Assembly: GCA_040389965.1 (NCBI GenBank)
Contig: JAZJZF010000024.1
Location: forward strand, 62,001-126,000
Direction: 5' to 3'
DNA: 64,000 bases
Source of the DNA: UBA4416 sp040389965
GTDB taxonomy: Bacteria; Bacteroidota; Bacteroidia; B-17B0; Aurantibacillaceae
A model generated the notes under the pieces. The model searched no databases. It worked only from the letters and a program-made list of their open reading frames with translations, and was not told the DNA's origin. Positions 27,684-36,036 of this stretch are shown in pieces. The position numbers were made by a program, and so were the translations under genes. The stretch's first letter is position 1. Every line of letters starts with the position of its first letter.

Positions 27684-29081
27684 TTATTTCAAACTTCCAA
27701 TCATGTCTTCAGGACGTACCCATAGATCAAATTGTTCGTTGGTCACATACCCTAATTCAATTGCTGCTTCACGTAAGGTTTTATTTCCTTTGTGCGCAGT
27801 TTTAGCAATTTTAGCAGCTTTTTCATAACCAATATGAGTATTTAAGGCTGTTACCAACATTAAGGAGTTTTCTAAGTGTTTTTTAATTTCAGGTAAGTTT
27901 GCTTCAATACCATCGCTGCATTTTTCAGTAAACGATACACAGGCATCACCTATTAAACGTGCCGATTGCAGTACATTAGCAGCAATTACCGGTTTAAATA
28001 CATTCAGTTCAAAATGCCCCATTGTACCACCAATTGTAGCGGCCACATCGTTTCCTATAACCTGTGCGCAAACCATGGTTAATGCTTCGGGCTGTGTAGG
28101 ATTTACTTTACCCGGCATAATGGAAGAACCCGGCTCGTTATCAGGAATCACAATTTCACCTATACCACAACGCGGCCCTGATGATAGCATTCGGATATCG
28201 TTAGCAATTTTAAATAATGAAACAGCACTACGTTTCAAGGCACCACTTAATTCAACCATGGCATCATGCGCCGCCAATGCTTCAAATTTATTAGGTGCTG
28301 TTACAAATGGTAAACCTGTTAACTCTGCTATCTTTTTAGCCACTAATACATCATATCCTTTAGGAGTGTTTAATCCTGTACCTACGGCCGTTCCGCCTAA
28401 AGCAAGTTCTTTAACAGCCTCCAAAGCATTTCTCAAGGCACGGATACTCATCGTTATTTGTTGTACATAACCACTAAATTCTTGCCCCAGCGATAAAGGT
28501 GTAGCATCCATAAAGTGCGTTCGTCCGGTTTTAATAATACCCTCAAAAGCTTTCGATTTTTTAGCCAGCGAGTCGCGTAGTTTTTCCATTCCTGGAATCG
28601 TAACTTCTACAACCTGCTTATATGCCGCAATGTGCATTGCTGTTGGATACGTATCATTACTGCTTTGAGATTTATTCACATCATCATTAGGATGTAAAAT
28701 TTTTGGTTCGTCGGTTAATTGTCCGCCATTCATGACATGAGCACGGTAAGCAATTACTTCATTGGCATTCATATTACTTTGTGTTCCTGAACCTGTTTGC
28801 CAGATCACTAAAGGAAATTGGTCATCCAGCTTTTTAGCTAAAATCTCATCACAAGCCTTGCTGATAAGGTCACATTTTTCTTTTGATAAAACACCCAGTT
28901 CGCAATTAGCCAAAGCCGCAGCCTTTTTCAAATAACCAAATGCATATATAATTTCCTTTGGCATACTTGCTTCAGGACCAATTTTAAAGTTGTTACGGGA
29001 TCTTTCTGTTTGAGCTCCCCAATAAACATGAGCCGGTACTTTTACCTCGCCCATCGTGTCTGTTTCTATTCTGAATTCCAT
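27684..29081 (-). CDS. fumC: Class II fumarate hydratase (FumC)
   Basis: 465 residues, the expected length. It catalyses reversible hydration of fumarate to L-malate in the TCA cycle. Signatures are GSGTQSNMNANEVIAYRAHV, the substrate loop TGRTHFMDATPLSLGQEFSG and the fumarase/aspartase signature GSSIMPGKVNPTQPEALTMV near residue 317 with the catalytic Ser. The gene stands alone with its own terminator. Confidence 0.97.
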   Translation of the reverse strand: MEFRIETDTMGEVKVPAHVYWGAQTERSRNNFKIGPEASMPKEIIYAFGYLKKAAALANCELGVLSKEKCDLISKACDEILAKKLDDQFPLVIWQTGSGTQSNMNANEVIAYRAHVMNGGQLTDEPKILHPNDDVNKSQSSNDTYPTAMHIAAYKQVVEVTIPGMEKLRDSLAKKSKAFEGIIKTGRTHFMDATPLSLGQEFSGYVQQITMSIRALRNALEAVKELALGGTAVGTGLNTPKGYDVLVAKKIAELTGLPFVTAPNKFEALAAHDAMVELSGALKRSAVSLFKIANDIRMLSSGPRCGIGEIVIPDNEPGSSIMPGKVNPTQPEALTMVCAQVIGNDVAATIGGTMGHFELNVFKPVIAANVLQSARLIGDACVSFTEKCSDGIEANLPEIKKHLENSLMLVTALNTHIGYEKAAKIAKTAHKGNKTLREAAIELGYVTNEQFDLWVRPEDMIGSLK

Positions 29082-29181
29082 GTGGTTTGTTTTTAGATGA
29101 GCCGAATTTACTAAAAATGTTGCTGTTGGAAGGACCTTCTTAAAATTTTATAAATTATTTTCATGGCATTGTTTTTATGAT

Positions 29182-29189
29182 TACCTTTG
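29182..29189 (+). promoter_or_regulatory. -7 promoter element of the tetR gene
   Basis: TACCTTTG fits TAnnTTTG. The predicted start of transcription falls in or next to the inverted repeat that begins 6 bases later, so a bound repressor would block initiation. Confidence 0.5.
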
Positions 29190-29195
29190 TGGAGT

Positions 29196-29207
29196 GATTA
29201 GTCAATC
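29196..29207 (+). promoter_or_regulatory. Putative TetR operator 1
   Basis: GATTAGTCAATC, an inverted repeat with arms GATTA/G and CAATC around GT. A near-identical copy stands before the next gene. Confidence 0.55.
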
Positions 29208-29212
29208 TTGTT

Positions 29213-29773
29213 TTGGATAAACAAAAAGAAATATTAAATGCAGCCCTCAAACTCTTTGTAGAGTTTGGTTTTCATGGCACCCCAACCAGCAAAATTGCCA
29301 AAGAAGCCGGTGTTGCCAATGGCACCTTGTTCCATTATTATCCCACAAAAGAAGCATTGATCCTGGCTTTGTATAAAGACATTAAATTGCAGTTAACGGA
29401 ATATATGTATTCCCGGGTCAATGCCGGAGATTCGCTGGAACAGGCCTTCCGCTCTATCTTTTTAAATACATTAGACTGGGCACAGGATCATAAGGAAGAA
29501 TATTATTTTGTTCAGCAATTTAATATGTCCCCTTTTTTATCCCTTATTCCCAAAGAAGAAATTACACGGCAAGCAAAACCACATCTGGATATGATACAGG
29601 CCGGTATAAAAAACAAGATCTTAAAACCACTCCCCAATGAATTTATTTACAGCCTTATCAGCAGCCATATTTACGGCCTGAGCCAATATTTATCTGCCTC
29701 CGACCTCTCTCCGCAAAAACAAAAGAAACTTATTTCAGATTCTTATGATATGATCTGGGATATGATAACTTGA
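29213..29773 (+). CDS. TetR/AcrR family transcriptional regulator
   Basis: 186 residues from a TTG start placed 5 bases after the operator-like repeat. The N-terminal helix-turn-helix is clear: AALKLFVEFGFHGTPTSKIA, then KEAGVANGTLFHYYPTKEAL. The C-terminal ligand-binding domain is all helical and ends IYGLSQYLSASDLSPQKQKK. It precedes a short-chain dehydrogenase and a metallo-hydrolase gene on the same strand. The matching operator motifs before its own gene and before the dehydrogenase suggest that it represses itself and those two genes. The ligand is unknown. Confidence 0.9.
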   Translation: MDKQKEILNAALKLFVEFGFHGTPTSKIAKEAGVANGTLFHYYPTKEALILALYKDIKLQLTEYMYSRVNAGDSLEQAFRSIFLNTLDWAQDHKEEYYFVQQFNMSPFLSLIPKEEITRQAKPHLDMIQAGIKNKILKPLPNEFIYSLISSHIYGLSQYLSASDLSPQKQKKLISDSYDMIWDMIT

Positions 29774-29851
29774 TGCTTTTACATATGCCTTAGTTAAACA
29801 CTACTTTATGTTATTATATAGTGATATAATTCTATAAATAAAAAATAGACT

Positions 29852-29863
29852 GATTGGTCAATC
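29852..29863 (+). promoter_or_regulatory. Putative TetR operator 2
   Basis: GATTGGTCAATC, a perfect inverted repeat with arms GATTG and CAATC. It differs from operator 1 at one base and lies 38 bases before the dehydrogenase start. Confidence 0.6.
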
Positions 29864-29901
29864 TAATAAATTAAATAAAAACATAACAAATAAAAAATAA
29901 C

Positions 29902-30716
29902 ATGAAAAAAGTAATCTTAATAACCGGAGCCTCTTCCGGAATTGGAAAAGAAACCGCAAAACTATTAGCAAAAGATGGTTATACCGTTTATGGTGCAGCT
30001 CGCAGAGTAGACAAAATGGAAGATCTTAAATTGGCTGGAGTGCACTTAATTTCGATGGATGTAACAGATGAAAATTCTTTAAAAGCAGGAGTGGATAAAG
30101 TTATTGCTACTGAAAAAAGAATTGACGTTTTAATAAATAATGCCGGTTATGGCTCTTACGGCTCGTTGGAAGACGTAGCTATTTCGGAGGCAAAATACCA
30201 GTTCGAAGTAAATATTTTTGCTCTTGCCAGATTAACACAATTGATCCTTCCCATATGCGGGAACAACGATCAGGGAAAATAATTAATATTTCATCAATGG
30301 GAGGGAAATTTGGTGAACCTCATGGTGCCTGGTATCATGCTACAAAGTTTGCGCTTGAAGGATTAAGTGATAGTCTAAGAATGGAAATGAAACAGTTTAA
30401 TGTAGATGTAGTGGTTATTCAACCCGGAGGAATAAAGACCGAATGGAACAAAATTGCCAGAGAAAATCTGGTAAAAGTTTCAGGGAATACAGCCTATAAA
30501 GATCTTGTAGCAAAACATTTTAATATGCTTAAAAAAGGCGATGGCAAAATGGGATCTGAACCTATTGTGATTGCAAACGTTATTAGAAAGGCGGTCGCTT
30601 CCAATAGACCAAAAACAAGATATAAAGCAGGCTTCGGAGCCAAGCCTTTATTATTTTTAAAAAGCATTCTATCTGACCGAATGTTTGATAAATTTATGCT
30701 AGGTTTAATGAGATAA
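29902..30716 (+). pseudogene. Short-chain dehydrogenase/reductase gene split by a one-base frameshift
   Basis: The first frame gives 126 residues with the Rossmann motif ILITGASSGIGKE and NNAGYGSYG. It then derails into a short false tail. The second frame continues the same protein: an ATG-bearing segment (MREQRSGKIINISSMGG), the catalytic WYHATKFALEG Tyr-x-x-x-Lys and a C-terminal region to 30716. At CCC (30250-30252) one C appears to be missing; with CCCC the reading would be LILPHMREQRSGK. A homopolymer sequencing error would explain this as well as a true inactivation. Intact, it would be an NAD(P)-dependent oxidoreductase of about 271 residues. Confidence 0.8.
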
Positions 30717-30737
30717 TAAAACATAACACTTAAAGAA

Positions 30738-31841
30738 ATGATACTTACACTCCTAATACTTTTCCTATTTGCCTCTATCGTTTTTCTGTTTATGAACCAG
30801 ACTAAATTTGGTCGTAAGCCAAAGGGAGAACGATTAAACAAAATCATGCAATCTCCCAATTATAGAAACGGTGCTTTTCAAAACAGACACGACACTCCTA
30901 ATCTCACAGAAGGCGTTACCTACTCTGAAGTGCTCAAAGGCTTTTTGTTTGGAGATAAAAAAGCAGTTAAACCTATTGATGCTATCCCTACAAAAAAAAC
31001 AGATCTCCATACGCTTGATCTTAATGAAGCTATTCTTATCTGGTTTGGACATTCTTCTTATTTCCTTCAGGTAGATAGAAAGCGAATATTAGTAGATCCT
31101 GTTTTAAGCGGGGCAGCTTCTCCAATTGCTTTTACAACACGGGCATTTAATGGCAGCGACATTTACAAGCCGGAAGATATTCCTGAAATAGATTACCTGT
31201 TCATTACTCACGATCATTGGGATCACTTGGATTATAGTACCATCGTAAAGCTCCAACCAAAAATTAAAACGGTCATTTGCGGACTAGGAGCAGGAGAACA
31301 TTTAGAGTACTGGGGCTACGATACAAACAAGATTATTGAAAAGGATTGGGATGCTGAGTTTGAATTAGATGCCGGCTTTAAAGTAAACACGATAACAGCC
31401 AGGCATTTTTCTGGAAGAGGATTTGTTCGCAATGGAACTTTATGGACATCTTACGTTTTACAGACACCGACTTACAAATTATTTCTTGGAGGAGACAGCG
31501 GTTACGATAATCACTTCCGAGAAACAGGTAAAAAATTTGGCCCTTTCGATTTAGCAATATTAGAGAATGGCCAGTATGATAAAAGCTGGAAGTATATTCA
31601 TATGCAACCCAACGAAGTATTATTGGCAGCTAAAGACCTTCATTCCAAAAGACTGTTTCCTGTTCATTCTTCTAAATTTGCTTTAGCAAACCACCCCTGG
31701 AATGAGCCCTTAAAAAGAATAACAGAATTAAATGTAATTGATCCTACTCCCATAGAATTATTAACTCCCATGATAGGAGAGAAAATCTCTTTAAAAGATC
31801 CTCTGCCTAAACAAACCAATTGGTGGGAAGGCATTAACTAA
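30738..31841 (+). CDS. Metallo-beta-lactamase-fold hydrolase, N-anchored (NAPE-PLD/UlaG-like)
   Basis: 367 residues. The first 18 are a hydrophobic anchor (MILTLLILFLFASIVFLF). The metal-binding motif is ITHDHWDHLDY at about residues 156-166, with a further His in ITARHFSGRG, an Asp in LGGDSGYD and the final His in HSSKFALANHPW. The opening WFGHSSYFLQVDRKRILVDP is typical of the lipid-phosphodiesterase-like branch. It lies 21 bases after the dehydrogenase, so it is probably in the same TetR-controlled operon. The substrate is unknown; a lipid phosphodiester or lactone are both possible. Confidence 0.85.
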   Translation: MILTLLILFLFASIVFLFMNQTKFGRKPKGERLNKIMQSPNYRNGAFQNRHDTPNLTEGVTYSEVLKGFLFGDKKAVKPIDAIPTKKTDLHTLDLNEAILIWFGHSSYFLQVDRKRILVDPVLSGAASPIAFTTRAFNGSDIYKPEDIPEIDYLFITHDHWDHLDYSTIVKLQPKIKTVICGLGAGEHLEYWGYDTNKIIEKDWDAEFELDAGFKVNTITARHFSGRGFVRNGTLWTSYVLQTPTYKLFLGGDSGYDNHFRETGKKFGPFDLAILENGQYDKSWKYIHMQPNEVLLAAKDLHSKRLFPVHSSKFALANHPWNEPLKRITELNVIDPTPIELLTPMIGEKISLKDPLPKQTNWWEGIN

Positions 31842-31855
31842 ATCCTTTCTATTTT

Positions 31856-31892
31856 AAAAAGCCCTGATCGTTTAGCACGATCAGGGCTTTTT
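31856..31892 (+). terminator. Terminator of the TetR operon
   Basis: Perfect 15-base arms AAAAAGCCCTGATCG and CGATCAGGGCTTTTT with a 7-base loop and a T-tract. Confidence 0.88.
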
Positions 31893-31901
31893 TATTTGGT
31901 T

Positions 31902-31917
31902 TGTTCCACGTGGAACC
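31902..31917. other. parS-like centromere site 1
   Basis: TGTTCCACGTGGAACC contains a perfect 14-bp palindrome. It is the form I know as the Pseudomonas parS consensus. Confidence 0.85.
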
Positions 31918-32229
31918 TGAATGTACTCGTTCCCATTAATAGCATTTATTCCTATCAAAATAACTGTTCTTTTATAAGTAGACAAGCGCTCCTGTTCTGC
32001 AAATCTATATATATAATAATCATAAAAAGGGGGTTTACAACAAGAGAAAGCTTTTATTCTAAATTACAGAACCCAAAATAATAAATCCCGAGTGCTAACA
32101 ACAGGTGGGCAAAAAAGATTTTACACTCAAGAAATCTAAATTTATTTCTATGTGTTTCTAATACCTCCTGGCACTAATCCCGTATAATAATTATTGATAT
32201 ACAGGCAAGAATATATACCAAGTAGAAAA

Positions 32230-32245
32230 GGTTTCACGTGGAACA
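32230..32245. other. parS-like centromere site 2
   Basis: GGTTTCACGTGGAACA, two bases from the classical TGTTTCACGTGAAACA. Confidence 0.8.
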
Positions 32246-32310
32246 AGTATAAGGGAAATTATAAAGGCCGCACTAATAGTATGACCTTTATAATGTATAA
32301 TAACTCTTAT

Positions 32311-33195
32311 TTACTTGTGCGTAAACACATAAATAGTACTTGAAAATTTATCTGAAGTATTTGCTTTTAAATTTGACATTAGCCCTGTAAGGAACGCCTT
32401 GATAAGATTTGTGCTTCCGGTTTTATATTTCTCGCTAAGCATAGAAACGTAGAAGCTGTCGAATTTCATGGGCAGGGTTTCTCTTAATAAGAACCCTTTA
32501 TTCTCTAATAGAGCTTTCATGCTTTTCTTTTCAAAGTGATGGAGGTGACGAGGAACATCGTAAGCCGCCCAATGTTCTTTATAATGTTGAGCATCGTAAG
32601 ACACATGATTAGGAACAGCAATAACCAGGATACCATCTTTCATTAAGCGATGTTTAAAAAAGGCAAGGGTTTCATCCATATCTGTAACATGTTCTAATAC
32701 ATGCCAAAGGGTTATTACATTAAACTTTGCATCTGTAATATAGGTCTGGATCTTACTCTTATCAGAAAACAAGTTTGAGTTAGTTTCAGAAGCGATCTTA
32801 CGGGCGTTGTCATCCGGCTCCATACCGTAAGTTTCCCAACCTGCCTTTTTACATACCGCCAAAAACATTCCCGTACCGCAACCATAATCCAGTATCGTTC
32901 CACGTGGAACATACGATTTAACCAGGTGTAATTTCTTTTTAAGTGTACGACTCCTAACCATATGGTAGAGCTTATTTACAATTCCTTTATTGGTATTTGT
33001 ATGTGAGATATATTCTTCCGCTTTATAGTAATCTCCAATAACAGAATCTTCCGGCCGTGGATTAGTAAATTTAAAGCCACAAGCTTTACAAGAAACTATA
33101 TTGAAATTCTCTTTACTTACAGTATGGTCTTTGCAAACCAAAAATGGCTCAAATTGATTTGAGCCACATACCAAACATTTTTCTATAGTCAGCAT
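32311..33195 (-). CDS. Zinc-ribbon class I SAM-dependent methyltransferase
   Basis: 294 residues. A four-Cys zinc ribbon opens the protein (Cys7-x2-Cys10 and Cys36-x2-Cys39, the latter in VSCKACGFKFTNPRP). It is followed by a methyltransferase domain with motif I ILDYGCGTGMFLAVCKKAGW near residue 101, NVITLWHVLEHVTDMDETLA, and GILVIAVPNHVSYDAQHYKE. Such proteins often modify sugars, lipids or natural-product precursors. The target here is unknown. It contains parS-like site 3 in its coding sequence, where the site encodes the five residues VPRGT. Confidence 0.85.
   Translation of the reverse strand: MLTIEKCLVCGSNQFEPFLVCKDHTVSKENFNIVSCKACGFKFTNPRPEDSVIGDYYKAEEYISHTNTNKGIVNKLYHMVRSRTLKKKLHLVKSYVPRGTILDYGCGTGMFLAVCKKAGWETYGMEPDDNARKIASETNSNLFSDKSKIQTYITDAKFNVITLWHVLEHVTDMDETLAFFKHRLMKDGILVIAVPNHVSYDAQHYKEHWAAYDVPRHLHHFEKKSMKALLENKGFLLRETLPMKFDSFYVSMLSEKYKTGSTNLIKAFLTGLMSNLKANTSDKFSSTIYVFTHK
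32896..32911. other. parS-like centromere site 3 (inside the methyltransferase gene)
   Basis: CGTTCCACGTGGAACA with the perfect 14-bp core GTTCCACGTGGAAC, in coding sequence. Confidence 0.82.
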
Positions 33196-33226
33196 CGTTA
33201 CTTATATTAAATATATATCTTATATA

Positions 33227-33242
33227 TGTTTCACGTGGAACA
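33227..33242. other. parS-like centromere site 4
   Basis: TGTTTCACGTGGAACA, one base from the classical TGTTTCACGTGAAACA; between the methyltransferase and mnmG. Confidence 0.88.
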
Positions 33243-33276
33243 AAAACAAATCTCTTTATAATAATATAAAGGGACT

Positions 33277-33292
33277 TGTTCCACGTGGAACT
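33277..33292. other. parS-like centromere site 5
   Basis: TGTTCCACGTGGAACT with the perfect 14-bp core; it overlaps the stop codon of mnmG by two bases. Confidence 0.87.
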
Positions 33293-35186
33293 ATCTACCT
33301 AAATGTACTAAAAGAACTGAAATATCGGCAGGGTTAATTCCCGAAATACGACTAGCCTGGCCAATGGTTTCGGGACGTAGTTTTGTTAGTTTATCTCTTG
33401 CTTCTAAAGACAAACTATTAACTCCTTTGTAATCGAAATCAGCTTTAATTTTATAATTATCTAATTTAGCTACCTTCTCCGCATTTTCCTTTTCACGTTC
33501 TATATAGCCTTCGTACTTCATTAATATTTCTGCTTGCATAATCGTATCTGCATCCAAATCAGAAACAAGATTTTTTATGTCCTTGCAATTTGTTGCCAAA
33601 TCCTTAATGGTAACATCAGGCCTTGACAATACATTAAAGTATCTCACCTTTTGAGTCAATGGTGCAGAATTAATTCCCTCCAGATACTCATTCGTTTCTT
33701 GCGGCTCGGCACTATTATTTTTGAAATACTTAATAAGACTTTCGTAGCTCTTGATTTTAGAATCTACCTTTTGTAATCTTTCGTCACTTGCTAACCCTAT
33801 AGAGTGGGAGAGAGGTGTTAAACGAACATCTGCATTATCCTGTCTTAATAGCAAACGGTATTCAGAACGGGAAGTAAACATACGATAGGGCTCATCAGTA
33901 CCTTTGGTTACCAAATCATCAATTAAAACTCCAATATATGCTTCGTGTCGTTTTAAGACAAACGGGTCTTTTTCATTGATTTTAAGATGAGCGTTTATGC
34001 CGGCCATTTGTCCCTGACAAGCTGCTTCTTCATAACCCGTTGTTCCATTAATTTGTCCTGCGAAATATAAATTGTCTACCAGTTTTGTTTCGAGTGTAAG
34101 GCTTAGCTGCGTAGGTGGGAAATAATCGTATTCGATAGCATAACCCGGACGAAACATTTTAGCTTTTTCGAAACCCGGAATTAAACGCAATGCTTTTTGT
34201 TGAACCTCTTCAGGTAAAGAGGTAGAGAATCCATTCACATAAATTTCAACTGTATTCCAACCTTCCGGTTCAACAAATAACTGATGCCTATCACGTTCAG
34301 AAAAGCGTGTGATCTTATCTTCTATGCTTGGGCAGTATCTTGGACCCAAACCTTGAATTCTCCCTGAATACATAGGAGACTTTTCAAAGCCTGTTTTTAA
34401 AATATCGTGCACATCCTGATTAGTATATGTAATATGACAGGGAACTTGTTTTTTAGGAGCTGTACCCTCTTTAGAAATAAAGGGCGATGTATTGTCGAGG
34501 TAAGAAAACTTATCAATAGCAACATCGCCTTCTTGTTCTTCCATTTTTGAATAATCCAAAGATCTTCCATCAATTCGCGGTGGAGTTCCTGTTTTCATTC
34601 TTCCACTTTCAAAACCTAATTTTACTAATTGTTCTGTAATACCATAAGAAGCAGATTCGCCATTACGGCCACCACCAATTTGTTTTTCTCCAATATGTAT
34701 TAGTCCATTGAGAAATGTTCCGTTTGTAAGGACAACCGCTTTAGCTCTAAATTCTAAACCCATTCCCGTAACAACGCCTTCTATACGCTTACCATCTTTG
34801 GAAACCAAAAGGTTTTTACACATGTCCTGCCAGAAATCGACATTGGGTGTTTGTTCTAACATTTCGCGCCAGGTAGATGCAAAAAGCATCCTGTCATTTT
34901 GGGTACGCGGGCTCCACATAGCAGGGCCCTTGCTTCGATTAAGCATACGGAATTGTATAGCTGATTTATCAGAAACGATTCCGCTGTAACCGCCAAGTGC
35001 ATCAATTTCACGAACAATTTGTCCTTTGGCTATTCCACCCATTGCGGGGTTGCAACTCATTTGAGCAATGGTTTGCATATTCATGGTTAAAAGTAAAACT
35101 TTTGAACCCATGTTTGCCGCTGCCGCTGCTGCCTCGCAACCTGCGTGACCTGCGCCAACAACTATAATATCGTATTCTGTAGACAT
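33291..35186 (-). CDS. mnmG: tRNA uridine-5-carboxymethylaminomethyl modification enzyme MnmG (GidA)
   Basis: 631 residues, normal for the family. With MnmE it makes the cmnm5 modification at the wobble uridine of certain tRNAs, using FAD and methylenetetrahydrofolate. Signatures are the FAD site VVGAGHAGCEAAAAAA near residue 9, CNPAMGGIAKGQIVREIDAL and GLGPRYCPSIEDKI. The C-terminal MnmE/tRNA-binding domain ends ASRISGINPADISVLLVHL. In many bacteria gidA lies near oriC, and here it is ringed by parS-like sites. Confidence 0.97.
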   Translation of the reverse strand: MSTEYDIIVVGAGHAGCEAAAAAANMGSKVLLLTMNMQTIAQMSCNPAMGGIAKGQIVREIDALGGYSGIVSDKSAIQFRMLNRSKGPAMWSPRTQNDRMLFASTWREMLEQTPNVDFWQDMCKNLLVSKDGKRIEGVVTGMGLEFRAKAVVLTNGTFLNGLIHIGEKQIGGGRNGESASYGITEQLVKLGFESGRMKTGTPPRIDGRSLDYSKMEEQEGDVAIDKFSYLDNTSPFISKEGTAPKKQVPCHITYTNQDVHDILKTGFEKSPMYSGRIQGLGPRYCPSIEDKITRFSERDRHQLFVEPEGWNTVEIYVNGFSTSLPEEVQQKALRLIPGFEKAKMFRPGYAIEYDYFPPTQLSLTLETKLVDNLYFAGQINGTTGYEEAACQGQMAGINAHLKINEKDPFVLKRHEAYIGVLIDDLVTKGTDEPYRMFTSRSEYRLLLRQDNADVRLTPLSHSIGLASDERLQKVDSKIKSYESLIKYFKNNSAEPQETNEYLEGINSAPLTQKVRYFNVLSRPDVTIKDLATNCKDIKNLVSDLDADTIMQAEILMKYEGYIEREKENAEKVAKLDNYKIKADFDYKGVNSLSLEARDKLTKLRPETIGQASRISGINPADISVLLVHLGR

Positions 35187-35202
35187 GAGATTTAGAGACC
35201 TA

Positions 35203-35243
35203 AGATTTGAGATTTGAGAAACTAGCTAACGAATCTCAAATCT
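35203..35243 (-). repeat. Perfect 12-bp inverted repeat after the LytTR regulator gene
   Basis: Arms AGATTTGAGATT and AATCTCAAATCT, separated by 17 bases. It could act as a weak terminator between the regulator and mnmG or as a protein site. A -7-like TAGATTTG on the minus strand overlaps the right arm and may drive mnmG. Confidence 0.5.
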
Positions 35244-35265
35244 AATCATCTAATGTCCGGTACTA

Positions 35266-36027
35266 TTAGATCATATTTAATTTAGCCAGTAATTCTTCGC
35301 GGTATGAACCACCAATAGGAATTACTTTTTTATTTTCTTCAAGCACAACTGTTTGGTTTTCAATTGTTTGTATCTTATCAATACGTGCTATAAAAGAACG
35401 GTGTACACGGATAAAATCTCCGTTATCCAATTTCTTTTCAATGTCTTTCATGGTTGAATGGATTGTGTAGCGGGTGTACTGTGTGTTTAATACTACATAA
35501 TCTTTTAATGCTTCTACATAAAAAATATCTTTCAGGTTAACTTTTACCAGGCGGCTATTAGATTTTACAAATAAAATATCTTTAGCGGCATCATCTTTAT
35601 TTTCTACCAAAGAGTAAAGGAAATCTCTTTCTTTTTGTACTTCAGTATCTTTTTTATGCTTGTAGATCGCCATTTCGATAGTGGAATGAAGATCAATTTC
35701 TTTGAATGGTTTTAAGATATAACCGTATGGTTCGGTAATTTTTGCTTTTGCCAGTGTACTTTCATCTGCATAATCGGTTAAAAATATTACCGGGATATTG
35801 TAATCTTTTTTAATGGTTTCAGCCACTTCAATACCGGTCATATTTCCTTTAATCATAATGTCCATTAGCACAATGTTGGGTTCAAGGTCAACAATGTTTT
35901 TAATAGCATCTACACCATTATTACTGATTCCAAGTACATTATAGCCTAATTTTTTTAAACTGTTTTGAATATCTTTCGCAACAATGCTCTCGTCTTCTAC
36001 GATGTAAACGTTTATGTTATTTTCCAT
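35266..36027 (-). CDS. LytTR-family response regulator
   Basis: 253 residues. An N-terminal receiver domain (acidic pair in VEDES, phospho-acceptor Asp56 in NIVLMDIMIKG, Lys in YILKPFKE) is joined to a C-terminal LytTR DNA-binding domain (KVNLKDIFYVEALKDYVVLN, FIRVHRSFIARIDKIQTIEN). It starts 9 bases after the multi-PAS kinase stop, so it is the cognate regulator in an operon. LytTR proteins bind direct repeats in front of surface-structure or virulence genes. Its targets here are unknown. Confidence 0.93.
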   Translation of the reverse strand: MENNINVYIVEDESIVAKDIQNSLKKLGYNVLGISNNGVDAIKNIVDLEPNIVLMDIMIKGNMTGIEVAETIKKDYNIPVIFLTDYADESTLAKAKITEPYGYILKPFKEIDLHSTIEMAIYKHKKDTEVQKERDFLYSLVENKDDAAKDILFVKSNSRLVKVNLKDIFYVEALKDYVVLNTQYTRYTIHSTMKDIEKKLDNGDFIRVHRSFIARIDKIQTIENQTVVLEENKKVIPIGGSYREELLAKLNMI

Positions 36028-36036
36028 ACTTTTTTA

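Larger units (their letters stand above)
31893..32310. other. Intergenic region carrying two parS-like sites
   Basis: More than 400 bases without a plausible gene, between convergent transcription units. Apart from the two parS-like palindromes near each end I see nothing distinctive. The short reading frames inside lack any homology signature. Confidence 0.6.

Noticed and set aside
30255..30716. An independent 153-residue dehydrogenase gene
   Set aside because: It lacks the Rossmann motif and continues the preceding frame after a one-base slip.
31896..32081. 61-codon ORF between the TetR operon and the methyltransferase
   Set aside because: Low-complexity composition, no signature, and it starts inside the region holding parS-like site 1.
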